Source of the DNA: Megalonaias nervosa
Taxonomy: Eukaryota; Mollusca; Bivalvia; Unionida; Unionidae
NCBI GenBank assembly: GCA_016617855.1
Contig: JAECUM010003311.1
Location: 62,001-126,000 of the forward strand
Length of the DNA: 64,000 nucleotides
Direction: 5' to 3'
Part shown: in pieces, positions 37,933 to 49,000 of the stretch
Layout: the number at the start of each line of letters is the position of its first letter
How positions within the stretch are numbered: the stretch's first letter is position 1
The notes under the pieces: generated by a model
Database searches by the model: none
What the model was told of the DNA's origin: nothing
What the model saw: the letters and a program-made list of their open reading frames with translations, nothing else
Made by a program: the position numbers and the translations under genes

Positions 37933-39576
37933 TAGAAAATATAGATATACATAACAATATGTACTTTTTTTTACCTGTGCAAGAGTCCGCCTGACACCAG
38001 CATACCTTATCATTTTCAGGTTGATCCATCTTCCAATAATAGAATGGTTTACTTTATAATATTTGGAATTTGTGTGGACAGAGCAAGGTATGGTATGAAA
38101 TTAGTAAGGTATGAAGAAATTACAAAATTCTCAGGTAGATGTTAATTTTGCAAGGTAAATATCTTCCCAGAATGAAAGAGGGTTACATTTCAGAATCGAT
38201 TGAAGCTGACAATATAGGAAAGATAGCCTCAGTTTGTTTACATGTAGGCAGTAATGCTTAAATGTCATGGTAAAAGCATGTTGTACATAACATGTATCCA
38301 TATGCAGACTTGCAAGGGTTTGCATAAGCACAGTAATATAATGTTGTATATAACATATCTGCACACCCTCCAGTTTGTTTGTACCCCTTTACTGATTTTA
38401 AAACAGAATAGCATTGAGGAAATTTATATATATATATTTCATTTCATTCATCAATGTATAATTTTTAACTTGATTGCTGAAAAAGGGTTCCCTAACACTG
38501 TCAACCTGTTGGCATTTCAAACCAAACAGAAGCTCGCATATTGCTCAGGGTCTTTTCTGGTTTCTAGAACAGTCCATTTCAGTTAAATTTGTCATCTATG
38601 TCCAATATTTGCAATGTCTAGTTTTCTTATTTTTAAAACAAATTGAACAAATAAAACTGGAAGAATTTTTCTATATTAAGAGTATCAAAGAAGGATAATG
38701 GCATCACATCTGGTAGGAAACAGATCACAATTAATAGTTCCAGTTCAGTACCCCATGAATGTAGTCCCAGTCTATTCTTAGAGCTTTTTTTCTGTCTCCT
38801 TTTGGTGGTGATGCAAGAGTTAGATTTAGGCATTCTTGGTATGGATTTAAAGGCAATTGTTTATTCTTGAGAATATTCGATTATGGTGTGATTGTCTCTT
38901 TGTGTTTCGGCAATAGTATACAGTGAGTAATAAGGTCTTGGTGATGATCCAGAAGTGAAATCTGTGTTCCATTGCACACTGGCTTGTTTACAGTCCAGTC
39001 TCTCAAAAAATATGCCGGTGAACCTATGACAAGAACTTCACCGTGAAGTCATTTGGGAAGATATTTTAGATTAACATACAATTTGTATTGACTGTCACAG
39101 TGTTAAATTAAGTACCGACAAACAAATGTAGAGAATATATTGTATAATTAATTGTGTTCTGGGTCCATCTGCTGCTTGAAAACAGCCTGACTCATGCAAA
39201 TATGCCAAAGTAACTAAGAAACTCCTGTTTGATTCGAAACGCCGAAAAGTTGACACTGTTTGACCTCCTGGCATCAATTCAGATAAGAAATTATAAATTG
39301 ATGAATGAAATGCCTGGGATTTTGGAGGTTTTTTTCCTTATGCATTTCATTTTTAAACTCAGTAGTGCATTGCAAACAAACGGGAAGGTGTGCCAATACT
39401 ATACATTACTATGTATTCAACTGGTGTTCCATATTAATATCAATGGATAACAACAACAAAATGTACAAAAATATTAAAATATATTTTTTATTTTCAACAA
39501 AGTCAGTACTGTATGTCAAAAAGGCTTAATATTTTACTCCACCTTACTGCATTTCAGCTCCACAACGGTGTTTAGG
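37933..39576. other. No gene seen
   Basis: AT-rich spacer with several short ORFs (38131-38364 minus, 38254-38586 plus, 39095-39277 minus). None has a recognisable domain or promoter. Confidence 0.4.
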
Positions 39577-39672
39577 TAGACTAGACCAACAAGTAGGCCT
39601 TCGCTTTTTTTTCTGTCGTTCCACTGTCAGAAAAAAAAAAGTGGAGACCTACTTGTTGGTCTATAGGTAGAC
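39577..39672. repeat. Foldback hairpin, ~40-bp arms
   Basis: The left arm CTAGACCAACAAGTAGGCCT then TCGCTTTTTTTTCTG pairs with the right arm CAGAAAAAAAAAAGTGG then AGACCTACTTGTTGGTCTAT. The loop is about 15 bases. The arms are roughly 85-90% complementary, and the transcript would fold as a long hairpin. Confidence 0.8.
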
Positions 39673-40130
39673 CGTCTTGCAAAACGTATTTTGTATTATC
39701 TTGTGCGATACACGTTAAAACGTATAAACTTTCTTACATTTAACTGACTTAATGATAATCTTCCAGCTGCCATGATGATAATGCAAAAGTACCCGCGACT
39801 GAAAATTGCAGATACTTCACGTCTTGTGCAATACATGTTCGGACTACACAGTATTGAAATTTCAAAGATGTATGAGATAACTGCTGAATTCTTGTGCAAG
39901 GGAGTAAACTCTGGCAACCTAAATACATTACCGGACAATATACCTGTCTATACAGCATTTTTAAAAAATTATTTCACTGATATTTTTAAAGGTTACAATC
40001 ATTCTAATATATAATCTAAACTTTCTGCCCTAGTGATTAAATTTGTGGATCACAGACATAACTTTGAGTGCAGTATGACAGTAGCCCTGTAATATTGTGC
40101 AATGAGAGTTTGGAAAGAACCATAGGTTAC

Positions 40131-40243
40131 TGCATTTGTATGGGAAAATATAAACGAGTTCTTCCGAGTTATACTACACGACCTGGTGAGCGCAGTATTA
40201 GTCAGAGGAAAAGAGTTCATATTTTCCCATACAATTGCAGTAT
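40131..40243. mobile_element. Small MITE with long TIRs and TA flanks
   Basis: The left TIR CTGCATTTGTATGGGAAAAT then ATAAACGAGTTCTTCC is the inverse of the right arm GGAAAAGAGTTCATATTTTC then CCATACAATTGCAG. TA lies immediately outside both ends, so a TA target duplication (Tc1/mariner or similar) is plausible. The element is about 110 bp with no coding capacity. Confidence 0.7.
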
Positions 40244-40572
40244 CCTTTTTCTTATACCCTTATTCTGTTTTTCTATCTAAGGCTTTATAATAAAAAGAAT
40301 ATACTACAAGAAACAAAGTAATTGAATTTATGCTGTATTCCACAATAAATACACAAATGTAGATTCATCAATTCACAGTAACAATATTATGGCACCGCCC
40401 AGCGACTTTTGAACTTAGTAGCACGCTCGACATTAGTTTTAAATGAATGCATATTGAAAAACTTTTCCATTTGGTCTGGAATGGATGGATTTTGTTTTTC
40501 TGTCAATCCAATTCAATTCTGCTTTTCTGTTTGTGATCGACCGGATTTATTAGCTGAGTCAATTCCATACAA

Positions 40573-40828
40573 TGTTGTAATGACCATGTAGTTTAATTAC
40601 TTGTGTGTTAAAATTTGAATTCTTTTATTTCCATTTTTGTATCATTCTATATTATTATGATGATGATTATGTTCACGGGATCTGATATTTTTGAAAGAAA
40701 CATCGTGTTTATTTAAAACGTAAATATGAATCTCGGCTTGCGTAAGCATTATTTTAGATTGCTGACTGGATAAACAACTGGCGTAAATGATTGGTTGTGG
40801 CCAAGGTCATTTCTAAGCATATGTGATT
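40573..40828 (+). repeat. 5' LTR remnant
   Basis: The first ~255 bp match 43209-43463 nearly base for base (GACCATGTAGTTTAATTACT, GTTCACGGGATCTGATATTT, GCATAAGC-type and TGATTGGTTGTGGCCAAGGT). It stops at GCATATGTGATT, where the full 3' LTR continues, and switches directly to integrase coding sequence. Confidence 0.9.
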
Positions 40829-40831
40829 CCA

Positions 40832-41500
40832 AAATCTTACAGACAGGAAATACTTAGTTTGGCCCATGAAACTCCTCTGGCTGGTCATTTAGGGATAAAT
40901 AAAACTTATCACAAGATCTTGACTCACTTTTATTGACCAAAAATCAAAAGTGATGTTTGTAAGTTCTGTAGATCTTGTCATATTTGTCAAATGGTAGGAA
41001 AACTCAATCAAAAGATACCTAAGGCTCATCTGCAACCTATTCCTGCATTTGACGAACCATTCAGTAGAATTATTGTAGATTGTGTTGGTCCCTTACCTAA
41101 GACCAAGTCAGGCAACCAATATGTGTTGACCATTATGTGTGCATCAATAAGATTCCCAGAGGCAATTCCTTTGAGGAATATTAAAACCAAAAACATACTA
41201 AAAGCTTTGATAAAGTCTTTAACTCAGTTTGGCCTTCCCAAATCTGTCCAATCAGGTCAAAAGTCAAATATTCTGTCTGAAATTTTCCAGCTTGTTATGT
41301 TTGAATTTGGCACTCAACAATTCAAGTCAAAAGTGAAACTATGGTTTCACAAAACTTTACTTGAGAGAATTTTTGAGCCCTGTAATAGAGTTCATTCTCT
41401 CTTGCTCATTCTTCAAAATTATCTTCAAGTTAGATTTTATGGCCTTTACAAAGTAAAGAAGAAAATGAATGAGTTAAATTATAATATTAGTACTCTAGTC
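40832..41500 (+). pseudogene. Retrotransposon integrase remnant (H2C2 zinc domain plus part of the rve core)
   Basis: The zinc-binding part shows AHETPLAGHLGINKTYHKI with the HxxxH pair and then CKFCRSCHICQ with the cysteine pair. An in-frame TGA at 40934-40936 sits where the family has Trp in its FYWP motif. The core starts with the first catalytic Asp in IIVDCVGPLPKT. At the second catalytic site the residue is Gly (SVQSGQKSN), so the DDE triad is broken. After about 41330 the frame drifts and the third acidic residue cannot be placed. The IN C-terminal end is seen near 41524 as YIERDSQVNYAVNLVVP-like coding joined in frame to RT. This gene cannot make an active enzyme. Confidence 0.85.
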
Positions 41501-41523
41501 TAAATAAATTAATAGAGTACTAG

Positions 41524-43068
41524 TATATTGAAAGAGATAGCCAAGTAAATTATGCAGTTAATTTAGTTGTACCTGTCCCACCAACTGAGGATTTGAGTGA
41601 AGGAATTCAGTTGGATTCTACTGATCTTGGAACAACAACAACAAATCTTCAGAATTCGGAAATTATGGAAAATCTAGACCAGAAACTTTCTCATTTACAA
41701 CAACAAGAAAAGGGTGAACTTAAACAATTATTGTATAAATATGAGCACTTGTTTCCAGATGTACATACAAGGACAAACACAATTTTTCATGACGTTGAAA
41801 TTGTAGATTCAAAACCTATGAAACAACACCCATACAGGATGAACCCTCTTAAACAGGAATACTTGAAAAAGGAGATTCAGTATTTGCTGGAGAATGATTT
41901 TATAGAGCCCAGTAAGAGTGATTGGAGTTCACCATGTATATTTGTTCCGAAACCGGATAAAACTTTCCGAATGTGTACTGATTATAGGAAGGTGAACAGT
42001 GTGACAAAAACAGATTCATTTCCATTACCAAGAATCGATGACTGTATCGACAAAATTGGAAATGCCAAATACGTCACCAAATTCGACCTTCTGAAAGGAT
42101 TTTGGCAAATTCCACTAATGGAATGAGCAAAAGAAATTTCGGCATTTGTGACTCCAGATGGACTCTACCAATATAAAGTAATGCCATTTGGGATGAAGGG
42201 TTCTCCAAGTACCTTTCAACGCCTTATGAATATGATTACCTCTGGTCTAAACAATTATGATGCTTATATTGATGATGTCATCATCTACAACAACACCTGG
42301 AAAGAACATCTAGTCAGGATTCAGAAATTCTTTGACAGTCTCACTGATGCTAATTTGACTATTAATTTATCTAAAAGTGAGTTTTGCCATGCTTGTGTTA
42401 CTTTTCTAGGACATGTTGTGGGACATGGTCAAGTTAAACCTATAGATGCTAAGATCAAGGCTATCTCTGATTTCCCTGTGCCTGTCAGTAAAAAGCAACT
42501 GATGCGATTTTTGGGTATGGCTGGATACTATCGCAAATTTTGTTCTAACTTCTCTAATATTGTTGAACCTCTGACAAATTTGTTGAGAAAGAAAAACAAG
42601 TTTCTTTGGACTGAAAAATGTCAAGAGGCTTTTGATAGGTTAAAGGCCATACATAAAAGTGCACCAGTTCTAACAGCTCCAAATTTCAGTCAACCATTCA
42701 AACTATCTGTGGATGCAAGTGATGTTGGGGTTGGAGCAGTATTGATTCAAGATGATAGAAATGGTGTAGAACATCCAGTGTGCTATTTCTCAAAGAAATT
42801 AAATAAGCACCAAAGAAACTACTCAACAATCGAGAAGGAATGCTTGGCTTTAATGTTGGCGTTACAGCATTTTGAAGTTTACATCAGCTCAGCACCTTCT
42901 CTGGTTGTTGTGTTTAGTGATCACAACCCCCTTACTTTCATCAACAGGATGAAAAATAAAAATCAAAGACTATTAAGGTGGAATTTATTTTTGCAAGAAT
43001 ACAATCTTGACATCAGGCACATCAAAGGAAAAGAGAATTTAATTGCAGATGCACTTTCCCATGTATAG
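41524..43068 (+). pseudogene. Retrotransposon reverse transcriptase-RNase H, one in-frame stop
   Basis: Copies element RNA into DNA. The RT begins with a HPYRMNP substrate-loop motif, then FRMCTDYRKVNSVT, FDLLKGFWQIPL, MPFGMKGSPSTFQRLM and the catalytic AYIDDVIIY (YxDD type). Connection and RNase H follow, with FLGMAGYYRKF, KLSVDASDVGVGAVL (first Asp), TIEKECLALMLAL (Glu), VVVFSDHNPL (Asp) and ENLIADALSHV (Asp), so all four RNase H acidic residues are kept. The only break in this segment is TGA at 42124-42126, between QIPLME and AKEISAFVTP, most simply a CGA to TGA CpG transition. Coding then continues in the same frame to a terminal stop at 43066-43068. No integrase follows, unlike canonical gypsy elements. 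Confidence 0.93.
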
Positions 43069-43199
43069 AAATATTATTTTCATATACACCTTTGTATAAT
43101 TCATAAGAGTTCTTCTTATGTAATTTGTTTACCTCGTGTATAGTTTACATCTGGTAAAAAAAGAAAGCTTTATTACATAAATCTTTCTTTTTGCTTTAT

Positions 43200-43208
43200 G
43201 GGGGAAAG
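43200..43208 (+). promoter_or_regulatory. Polypurine tract
   Basis: GGGGGAAAG lies immediately before the TGTTACG start of the 3' LTR, the expected site for plus-strand priming. Confidence 0.85.
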
Positions 43209-44074
43209 TGTTACGACCATGTAGTTTAATTACTTGTGTGTTAAAATTTGAATTCTTTTATTTCCATTTTTGTATCATTGTATTTTATTATGATGATGAG
43301 TATGTTCACGGGATCTGATATTTTTGAAAGAAACATCGTGTTTATTTAAAACGTAAATATGAATCTCGGCTTGCGTAAGCATTATTTTAGATTGCTGACT
43401 GGATAAACAACCGGCGTAAATGATTGGTTGTGGCCAAGGTAATTTCTAAGCATATGTGATTACATCGTGTGCTGCAATTGTTAGATGCATGAAATGATGT
43501 CTTGGTTCAGTTTTTAAACACTTAAGTCCCTGTGAAATAGTCAGAGTCGTTCTTATACCTTGAGAAGAAGGTATTATTTTTCTTGTGCAGGAAAGAGTTT
43601 ATTTTTCTTTACATCTGTAGAGCTCGAGATGTGTCTTGTTATAGATGACAGCAATAGGAGTTCATCTACTTTTTAAATAATAATTTATTTTTCCCTGGAG
43701 AACTACACAATTGGTTTAGGTCAAAGACATTCAGTGAAATTCATTCTAAATTGGAATAGTACAGTACAAATTGTGGTTCAACATGAAATTCTGGACATTT
43801 GTGTAAAGACTTCACCTGACGTCATCATCTTCCATCTTGGAATGTCATCAAGATTCGAACCTGGATTCAGTTAAAACTATTTAATGATAGGACTTATATA
43901 TTTTCACAATTCTAGGATAAATGTTTGGATTTTCTTCACAAACCGTAGGTCCTATTTCATATTTTCACCTGTTCACCGTGTTTTCTAGGGAAATAAATTA
44001 TTTTGTTAAAACTTACAAAGCTTGTTGTCTTCACTCTTTTCTTTTGTTACTTTTGAACGAGCCGATACGTAACA
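43209..44074 (+). repeat. Full 3' LTR, 866 bp
   Basis: Starts TGTTACGACC and ends GATACGTAACA, so the terminal inverted repeat is TGTTACG/CGTAACA. AATAAA at about 43992-43997 (GGGAAATAAATTATTTTG) is a candidate polyadenylation signal. The last ~100 bp resemble the ends of the solo LTRs at 10.5, 14.6, 22.2, 26.2 and 37.1 kb. Confidence 0.92.
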
Positions 44075-44397
44075 ATGTACATGTAATCTGAACAGTGGAG
44101 GAACAGCCTTGATTCAACTGCACTCCTGTCATTGATTGTTTGCTATCATAATGTTGGGGAAAATATTAATTCTTTTAACTGAAAGTATCAAAAGACGCTA
44201 TGTAATATTACATTAATTTCGTTTTGAGGGCGGTAGAGACAGTATGATTTCTGTTGGAAATGTAGTCGAAATTACAGTACAATTTTACCATTTGTATCAA
44301 GTTTTAGATTACATTATACATTTGCGGTGTGTATCAAATTTGGAATCTATGACATGTAATTCAGATTTTCAGAACTTAGAAGTTCTAGTAAAGTTGT
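44075..44397. other. Spacer between LTR element and palindromic array
   Basis: No gene recognised. A short plus-strand ORF at 44244-44435 has no domain. The left end of the Polinton could lie here or within the following array; no terminal inverted repeat could be defined. Confidence 0.35.
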
Positions 44398-45660
44398 TCA
44401 AAAGACTTCAAAGCTCGTTCGAGGGAGTTTCTTAATTCTTTCAAACGAAGTAAAATATTGCGCAAATGACTTTTCAACTTATCAAACTTCTCAAACATTT
44501 GTTCAAATAGTTTAAAATCTGTTAAAATCAGATTTAGAGTAGCTCAACGACTTTTACTCTCATTCATACGAGATTTAAAAGTCGTTCAAACGAGTTCCAA
44601 ACACTTTCAAACTACTTTAAATGGTTCAAACGAGTTAAAATCTCTTTCAAACTATTAAAAAGTCGTTATGTTTTAAAATGTCATTAAAACGACTTTTCAA
44701 TTCGTTCAGAGGAGTATAATCTTGTCCAAATGACCGTGAAAAGTCGTTCAAATTTAAATTAGTTCAAATGGGTCACAGTGTCGTTCCAGCAACTTTTAAA
44801 TTTGTCTGATATCCTAAACAAAATTAAAGCATTTACTGTTTTTAGATGTCCTTCTCGGTCTCTTTTCTGACTGAGCTGTCTGAATCTGATTCGATTATAT
44901 GATTCATTCAAAAGACTTCAACATTTGTTCATAAACTCGTTCAAACTGGTTAAAAACTCACAAATCTCGTTCCATGATTCCATTGAGTTACAATACGGTT
45001 CAAACGAGTTTAAAAGTGCTTTAAAAAATTCTAAACTCGTTAAAACTACTTTTAATCTCGTTCAAACTAGTTATGTTCTCGCTTACACGAGTTTTAAAGT
45101 CGTGGAAATGAGTTTTGACTTGTTAAAATGATTTAAAAACTCGTTCAAACTATTTTAAATACGTTCAAACTAGCTACAATCTCGTTGAAACGAGTTCAGA
45201 ATGGAATTTAAGTCAGCTAAAAAGTCAATTAAACGACTTGTTAACTCACTTTGAAACGACTTTTAAGACCCCTTTAAACGACTTTAATTTTGTTTCTTAT
45301 GTCCAAAACAGACTTCGGTAGTCTTATGATCAGGTTATCGCGGTGATCAGATCAGCTTGCAGGCTTTATTCAAAAGGCTTGAAAACTCGTTCAAGCTAGT
45401 TAAAAGCTCGCTTAAACTACACTTAAACTCGTTCAAAAGAGTTTGATGTTCAAACGAAATGAACATGTCAAGTGAGTTACATCCTATTTCAAACAATTTT
45501 TAAGTTCGTTAGTACGAGTTTGTAAACTCGCTTAAGCCACTTTTAATTTCGTTCAAGTGATTTATAATCTCATCGTTCAAACGAGTTTCACACATAACTT
45601 AAATGAATTCTGTTCTGGTTCCAAGGAATTCAAAACTCATTCCCATGAGGTCTAAACTCC
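44398..45660. repeat. Array of near-palindromic CTCGTTCAAACGAG motifs with higher-order period
   Basis: Dozens of degenerate copies of AAACTCGTTCAAACGAGTTT occur, spaced roughly 20-30 bp apart. Each is almost its own reverse complement. On top of this, TTCAAAAGACTTCAA with a following ...TCGTTC or ...TTGTTC starts at 44398, 44907 and 45369, giving larger units of about 509 and 462 bp. Each larger unit also has one non-palindromic island (around 44820-44905 and 45290-45365). It ends where the minus-strand zinc-knuckle gene of the Polinton begins, so it may be the subterminal or terminal region of that element. No matching array is seen at the right side. Confidence 0.75.
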
Positions 45661-45699
45661 TTCAACGATCACTGAATTCCTTGAAGTGAAAGAGCTGAA

Positions 45700-45990
45700 A
45701 GAGTTGGAGTTCCTTTTAATAAAAAAAAAAAAAAAGTCATTAAAATTTCCTGACTTTTGTCTCTTTTGACACTAGTCTTGCTTTTTTGATGGTCAGGACA
45801 TTCTGTAGCCCAATGCCCTTTCTTCTGACAGATATAGCAAGTATCTTGACTTTTATCTCGAAAGGAGGGGGAGTAGTCCGTCGGTTTGTCTGAAGAAAAC
45901 TTTCGTATGACACCTCGCAAAGCTCTGATCAGAAGTTCGATCTGTGTGGGGTCTTCAATCGTGCTAGTCGGCTTGAGAGTGAAATGAATA
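45700..45990 (-). pseudogene. CCHC zinc-knuckle protein, divergent from the polymerase gene
   Basis: A minus-strand frame contains CYICQKKGHWATEC, a perfect C-x2-C-x4-H-x4-C knuckle of the kind found in retroviral nucleocapsids and cellular nucleic-acid binding proteins. It is preceded by SIHFTLKPTST, IELLIRALRGVIRKFSSDK and followed by a Lys-rich tail (KSKTSVKRDK). The open frame runs back to about 45995 without an ATG, and an ATT sits where an initiator might be expected, so the start codon may be lost. A run of 15-16 T on the minus strand (A on plus, around 45721-45735) disturbs the C-terminus. A TATATAAAG box at 46013-46022 on this strand supports real transcription in the ancestor. I do not know this gene from other Polintons. 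Its role, perhaps nucleic-acid packaging, is inference. Confidence 0.6.
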
Positions 45991-46012
45991 CTGGAAGGGA
46001 AGGCACTAGCTC

Positions 46013-46022
46013 TTTATATATA
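46013..46022 (-). promoter_or_regulatory. TATA box for the minus-strand CCHC gene
   Basis: Minus-strand TATATAAAG lies upstream of the CCHC frame. Together with the plus-strand box at 46040 it forms a compact divergent promoter between the first two Polinton genes. Confidence 0.6.
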
Positions 46023-46039
46023 CACTGGCCTGACATGGA

Positions 46040-46045
46040 TATAAA
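46040..46045 (+). promoter_or_regulatory. TATA box for the DNA polymerase gene
   Basis: TATAAA in GGATATAAAGG lies 49 bp before the ATG at 46094. Confidence 0.6.
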
Positions 46046-46093
46046 GGTGTCCATGGCGTTTCAAATGTAGTCATTTGACCTTTTGCACTCAAG

Positions 46094-49000
46094 ATGAAAC
46101 GACCACGTCATTTCGTGGAGAAAGGAGAAGAAAGTAAGAGACAGAAACGTGACTTATTGCCTCGTACAGTAGCTGAAGTCTTGGCTCAAATTCATGCCAG
46201 CGATTTTGAAGATGAGATGAGTGAACCAGAATCAAGGACCAGAGAGTCTACACCAAACCAAAGTCCACCATCACCACCAGTAAACCCTGAAAAGTAATAC
46301 CACATTCAAGAGACGGACAAACGATCCTTTAGAAAATTTAGAACCACGGCCTACACGTACACGGTGAAGTTTAAATATTTCAAGTCAGACGTACCATTGG
46401 AGAATGCAGAAGAGTTCATCACCAATGTGTGGGATTCTTAGTTAACCACACTGAAACGACAGTGTAAACCAAAGAAGACGATCGCTTGAGACTTTCCATT
46501 CATCACGACAATTTGAAATTCCCCGTTTGGATCGAGTTCAGCAGCCCAGCAGAACTGAAACCTTCCAAAGTCATCGACAAGATTCAACACGTGCAACAAT
46601 CCAACGACAAGTTTCACATCACCGACGGAAAAGCGACACTGTTCATGACCCACGTTTCTCTTCCCCAAGGGACAGGACGCAGAAAAGTGTTATTGACGGA
46701 CGAACTTTGCAGAACCAAAAAGACCATCGCACAAATTAACAACCTTCAAGACAAGATGTGTTTAGCCCGTGCCATCGTGGTGGGACGAACATATGCCGAC
46801 AAGAACAACACGGTAGAATGGTAAAGAGGATGGAAAACTATTCAACAATCGGACAGAGCCAAACAACGAAGAGAAGCAGAACTCCTGTTACAACAGGCGG
46901 GGATATCCAACGACACACCCTGTGGCATTCCTGAAATTCAAAAGTTGCAAGACGTCTTGGCTCCACGCTACACGTTGAAAGTACACCAACAAGAAGTGCA
47001 TGGATCTCTGTTGTTTCGATGCAAAAATTTTAAACACGGAAAATACATTCACGTCTATCATCACGATGAACATTTTGATGCCATTACCAGTATCACTGGA
47101 TTCCTGGGATACAGATATTAATGTGAGAAATGTGACTATGGCTATAACAATCGAGAACAACACAAGCATTGCGGATCGAAATGCTCAGGATGTTTGGCCT
47201 TTAAACCCTGTCTTGAAGAAGGACAAGAACGAGTGCATTGCCCAGCTTGTCAGCGCACTTTTGTCAGTCCGACCTGTTACCAACAACATCTGAAGACGCA
47301 AGATTCACAGCAGAAATGTGCTTGTCAACTCCTGAGATTGTGCCCTACTTGTGGACAAGGCATACTTACCAACAGTGCAAAGGCGAATGTATGTTCAGGA
47401 AAGAAGCGATGTCACATTTGTCGCCAAATCGTGGACTTGGAACACGAATGCTACATTCAAAAATACCATTCCAAACATGAAGAGGAAGATGACCAGAAGA
47501 AAGGCAATTTCACATTTTTCGATTTCGAATGCATGCAAGAGACTGGTATTCACAGTCCTAATTTCTGCGTTGCTCACCGAGCGTGCGAGAAGTGCATCCA
47601 AGAGCCTAACTTTAGTCATAGCCTTCACTGCAGATTTCTGGAGGACTTGAAAAAATCTTTCGTGGACTGAACACGCTAGCCGATTTCTCCCAATGGATCT
47701 TAGACCCCATCGACGAGACATGGAGCCAAGAGGACATAGAACGTTACGGAGATTGTCATCGCCATGCCACGGTGATGGCTCACAATTTCTCGGGATATGA
47801 TGGACAATTTCTTCTCAGATACTATACGGAACAAAGTGCCGAACGTCCTAAAGTCAGTTTAAACGGAGCCAAAATCATTTCCATGCCAGTGGGAAAAGTG
47901 CAGTTTAAAAATTCGAAGAGTTACTTGGCCATGCCTTTGAGTCGAATGCCTAAAACGTTTGGAATGACAGAAATGGCCAAATGCTATTTTCCCCATTTTT
48001 TCAATACCGAAGTCAATCAACACGCCGTTCTATCCCATTTGCCTGAGGCTCACTGCTACGACCCTGACAACATGCGCACCGAACAACGTGAAGCTTTCTC
48101 TGCTTGGTACCACACTCACGCCTCGAACCCCGTCAACTTTCAGGAAGGAATGTTAAAGTATTGTCGGTCCGACTTGGACATTTTACGGTGTTGCTGTGGA
48201 AAATTTCGATAACTGTTCATGGAACATGAAGGGATCGATCCTTTGAAAGAAACCTTCACCATTGCGTGTTCCTTAGTGTACCACCAACAATTCATGCCAG
48301 AAAACACCCTAGCTGTCATAAGCCCTCAAACGACCAATTTTGTCAAACGTCAATACTTGGTCAAGTCCCTACGCTGGCTACATTACATGTGCGACAAGGA
48401 AGACAAATGGATCCAAGACGTCCGCAACGGAGGAGGCGTAAAGACCATCAGAAGGTATTCGGTAGATGGCTGGGACTTGGAAAACCTCAAGATCGTGTAC
48501 GAGTTTAACGGATCCTTATTTCACGGATCTGTTACCCTCAACGTGGCACTAAAAATCAGTTTTTACAACGAACCATGGAAGACTTGTACCAGGCCACTTG
48601 TCAGCGGCGATTGAAGTTAGAACAGCAAGGATACCAAGTGGTGAAAATATGGGAACACGAGTACGATCACCATTTGAAACCGATCGCGAGATTAAACGCA
48701 TCGTGAAAAGTTACAAGCTGGTGGACCTACTGAACCCGCGAGACAGTTTGTACGGAGGAAGGACGAATGCCACCTGTTTGCTGTACCAAGTTGACGAGGA
48801 GAAAGGAGAAGAAATCAAATACTTGGATGTGTATTCGCTGTATCCTTACGTGTGCAAATATTGTCACTTTCCCGTATGGCATACACAATTGCTGACGGAC
48901 CACATCGACGTGGACAACATTCGACAATACGAAGGATTGATCAAGTGCAAAGTCTTGCCTCCCACGGACTCGTACCATCCCGTTTTACCTCACCATTGCC

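Larger units (their letters stand above)
40573..44074 (+). mobile_element. Decayed Ty3/gypsy-type LTR retrotransposon with IN before RT (Gmr1-like order)
   Basis: Layout: 5' LTR stub (40573-40828), integrase (40832-41500), RT-RNase H (41524-43068), polypurine tract (43200-43208), full 3' LTR (43209-44074). The integrase C-terminal stretch runs in frame into the RT module without an intervening boundary, and RNase H ends in a stop about 130 bp before the polypurine tract. So integrase really lies upstream of RT, the order described for Gmr1-like members of the Ty3/gypsy group. The gag and protease regions and most of the 5' LTR are missing, apparently by one deletion between LTR position about 255 and the start of integrase. 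Flanking 5-mers do not match (TACAA and ATGTA). Confidence 0.85.

Noticed and set aside
42406..42624. Minus-strand ORF within the retroelement
   Set aside because: It is a shadow of the RT-RNase H coding frame on the plus strand.
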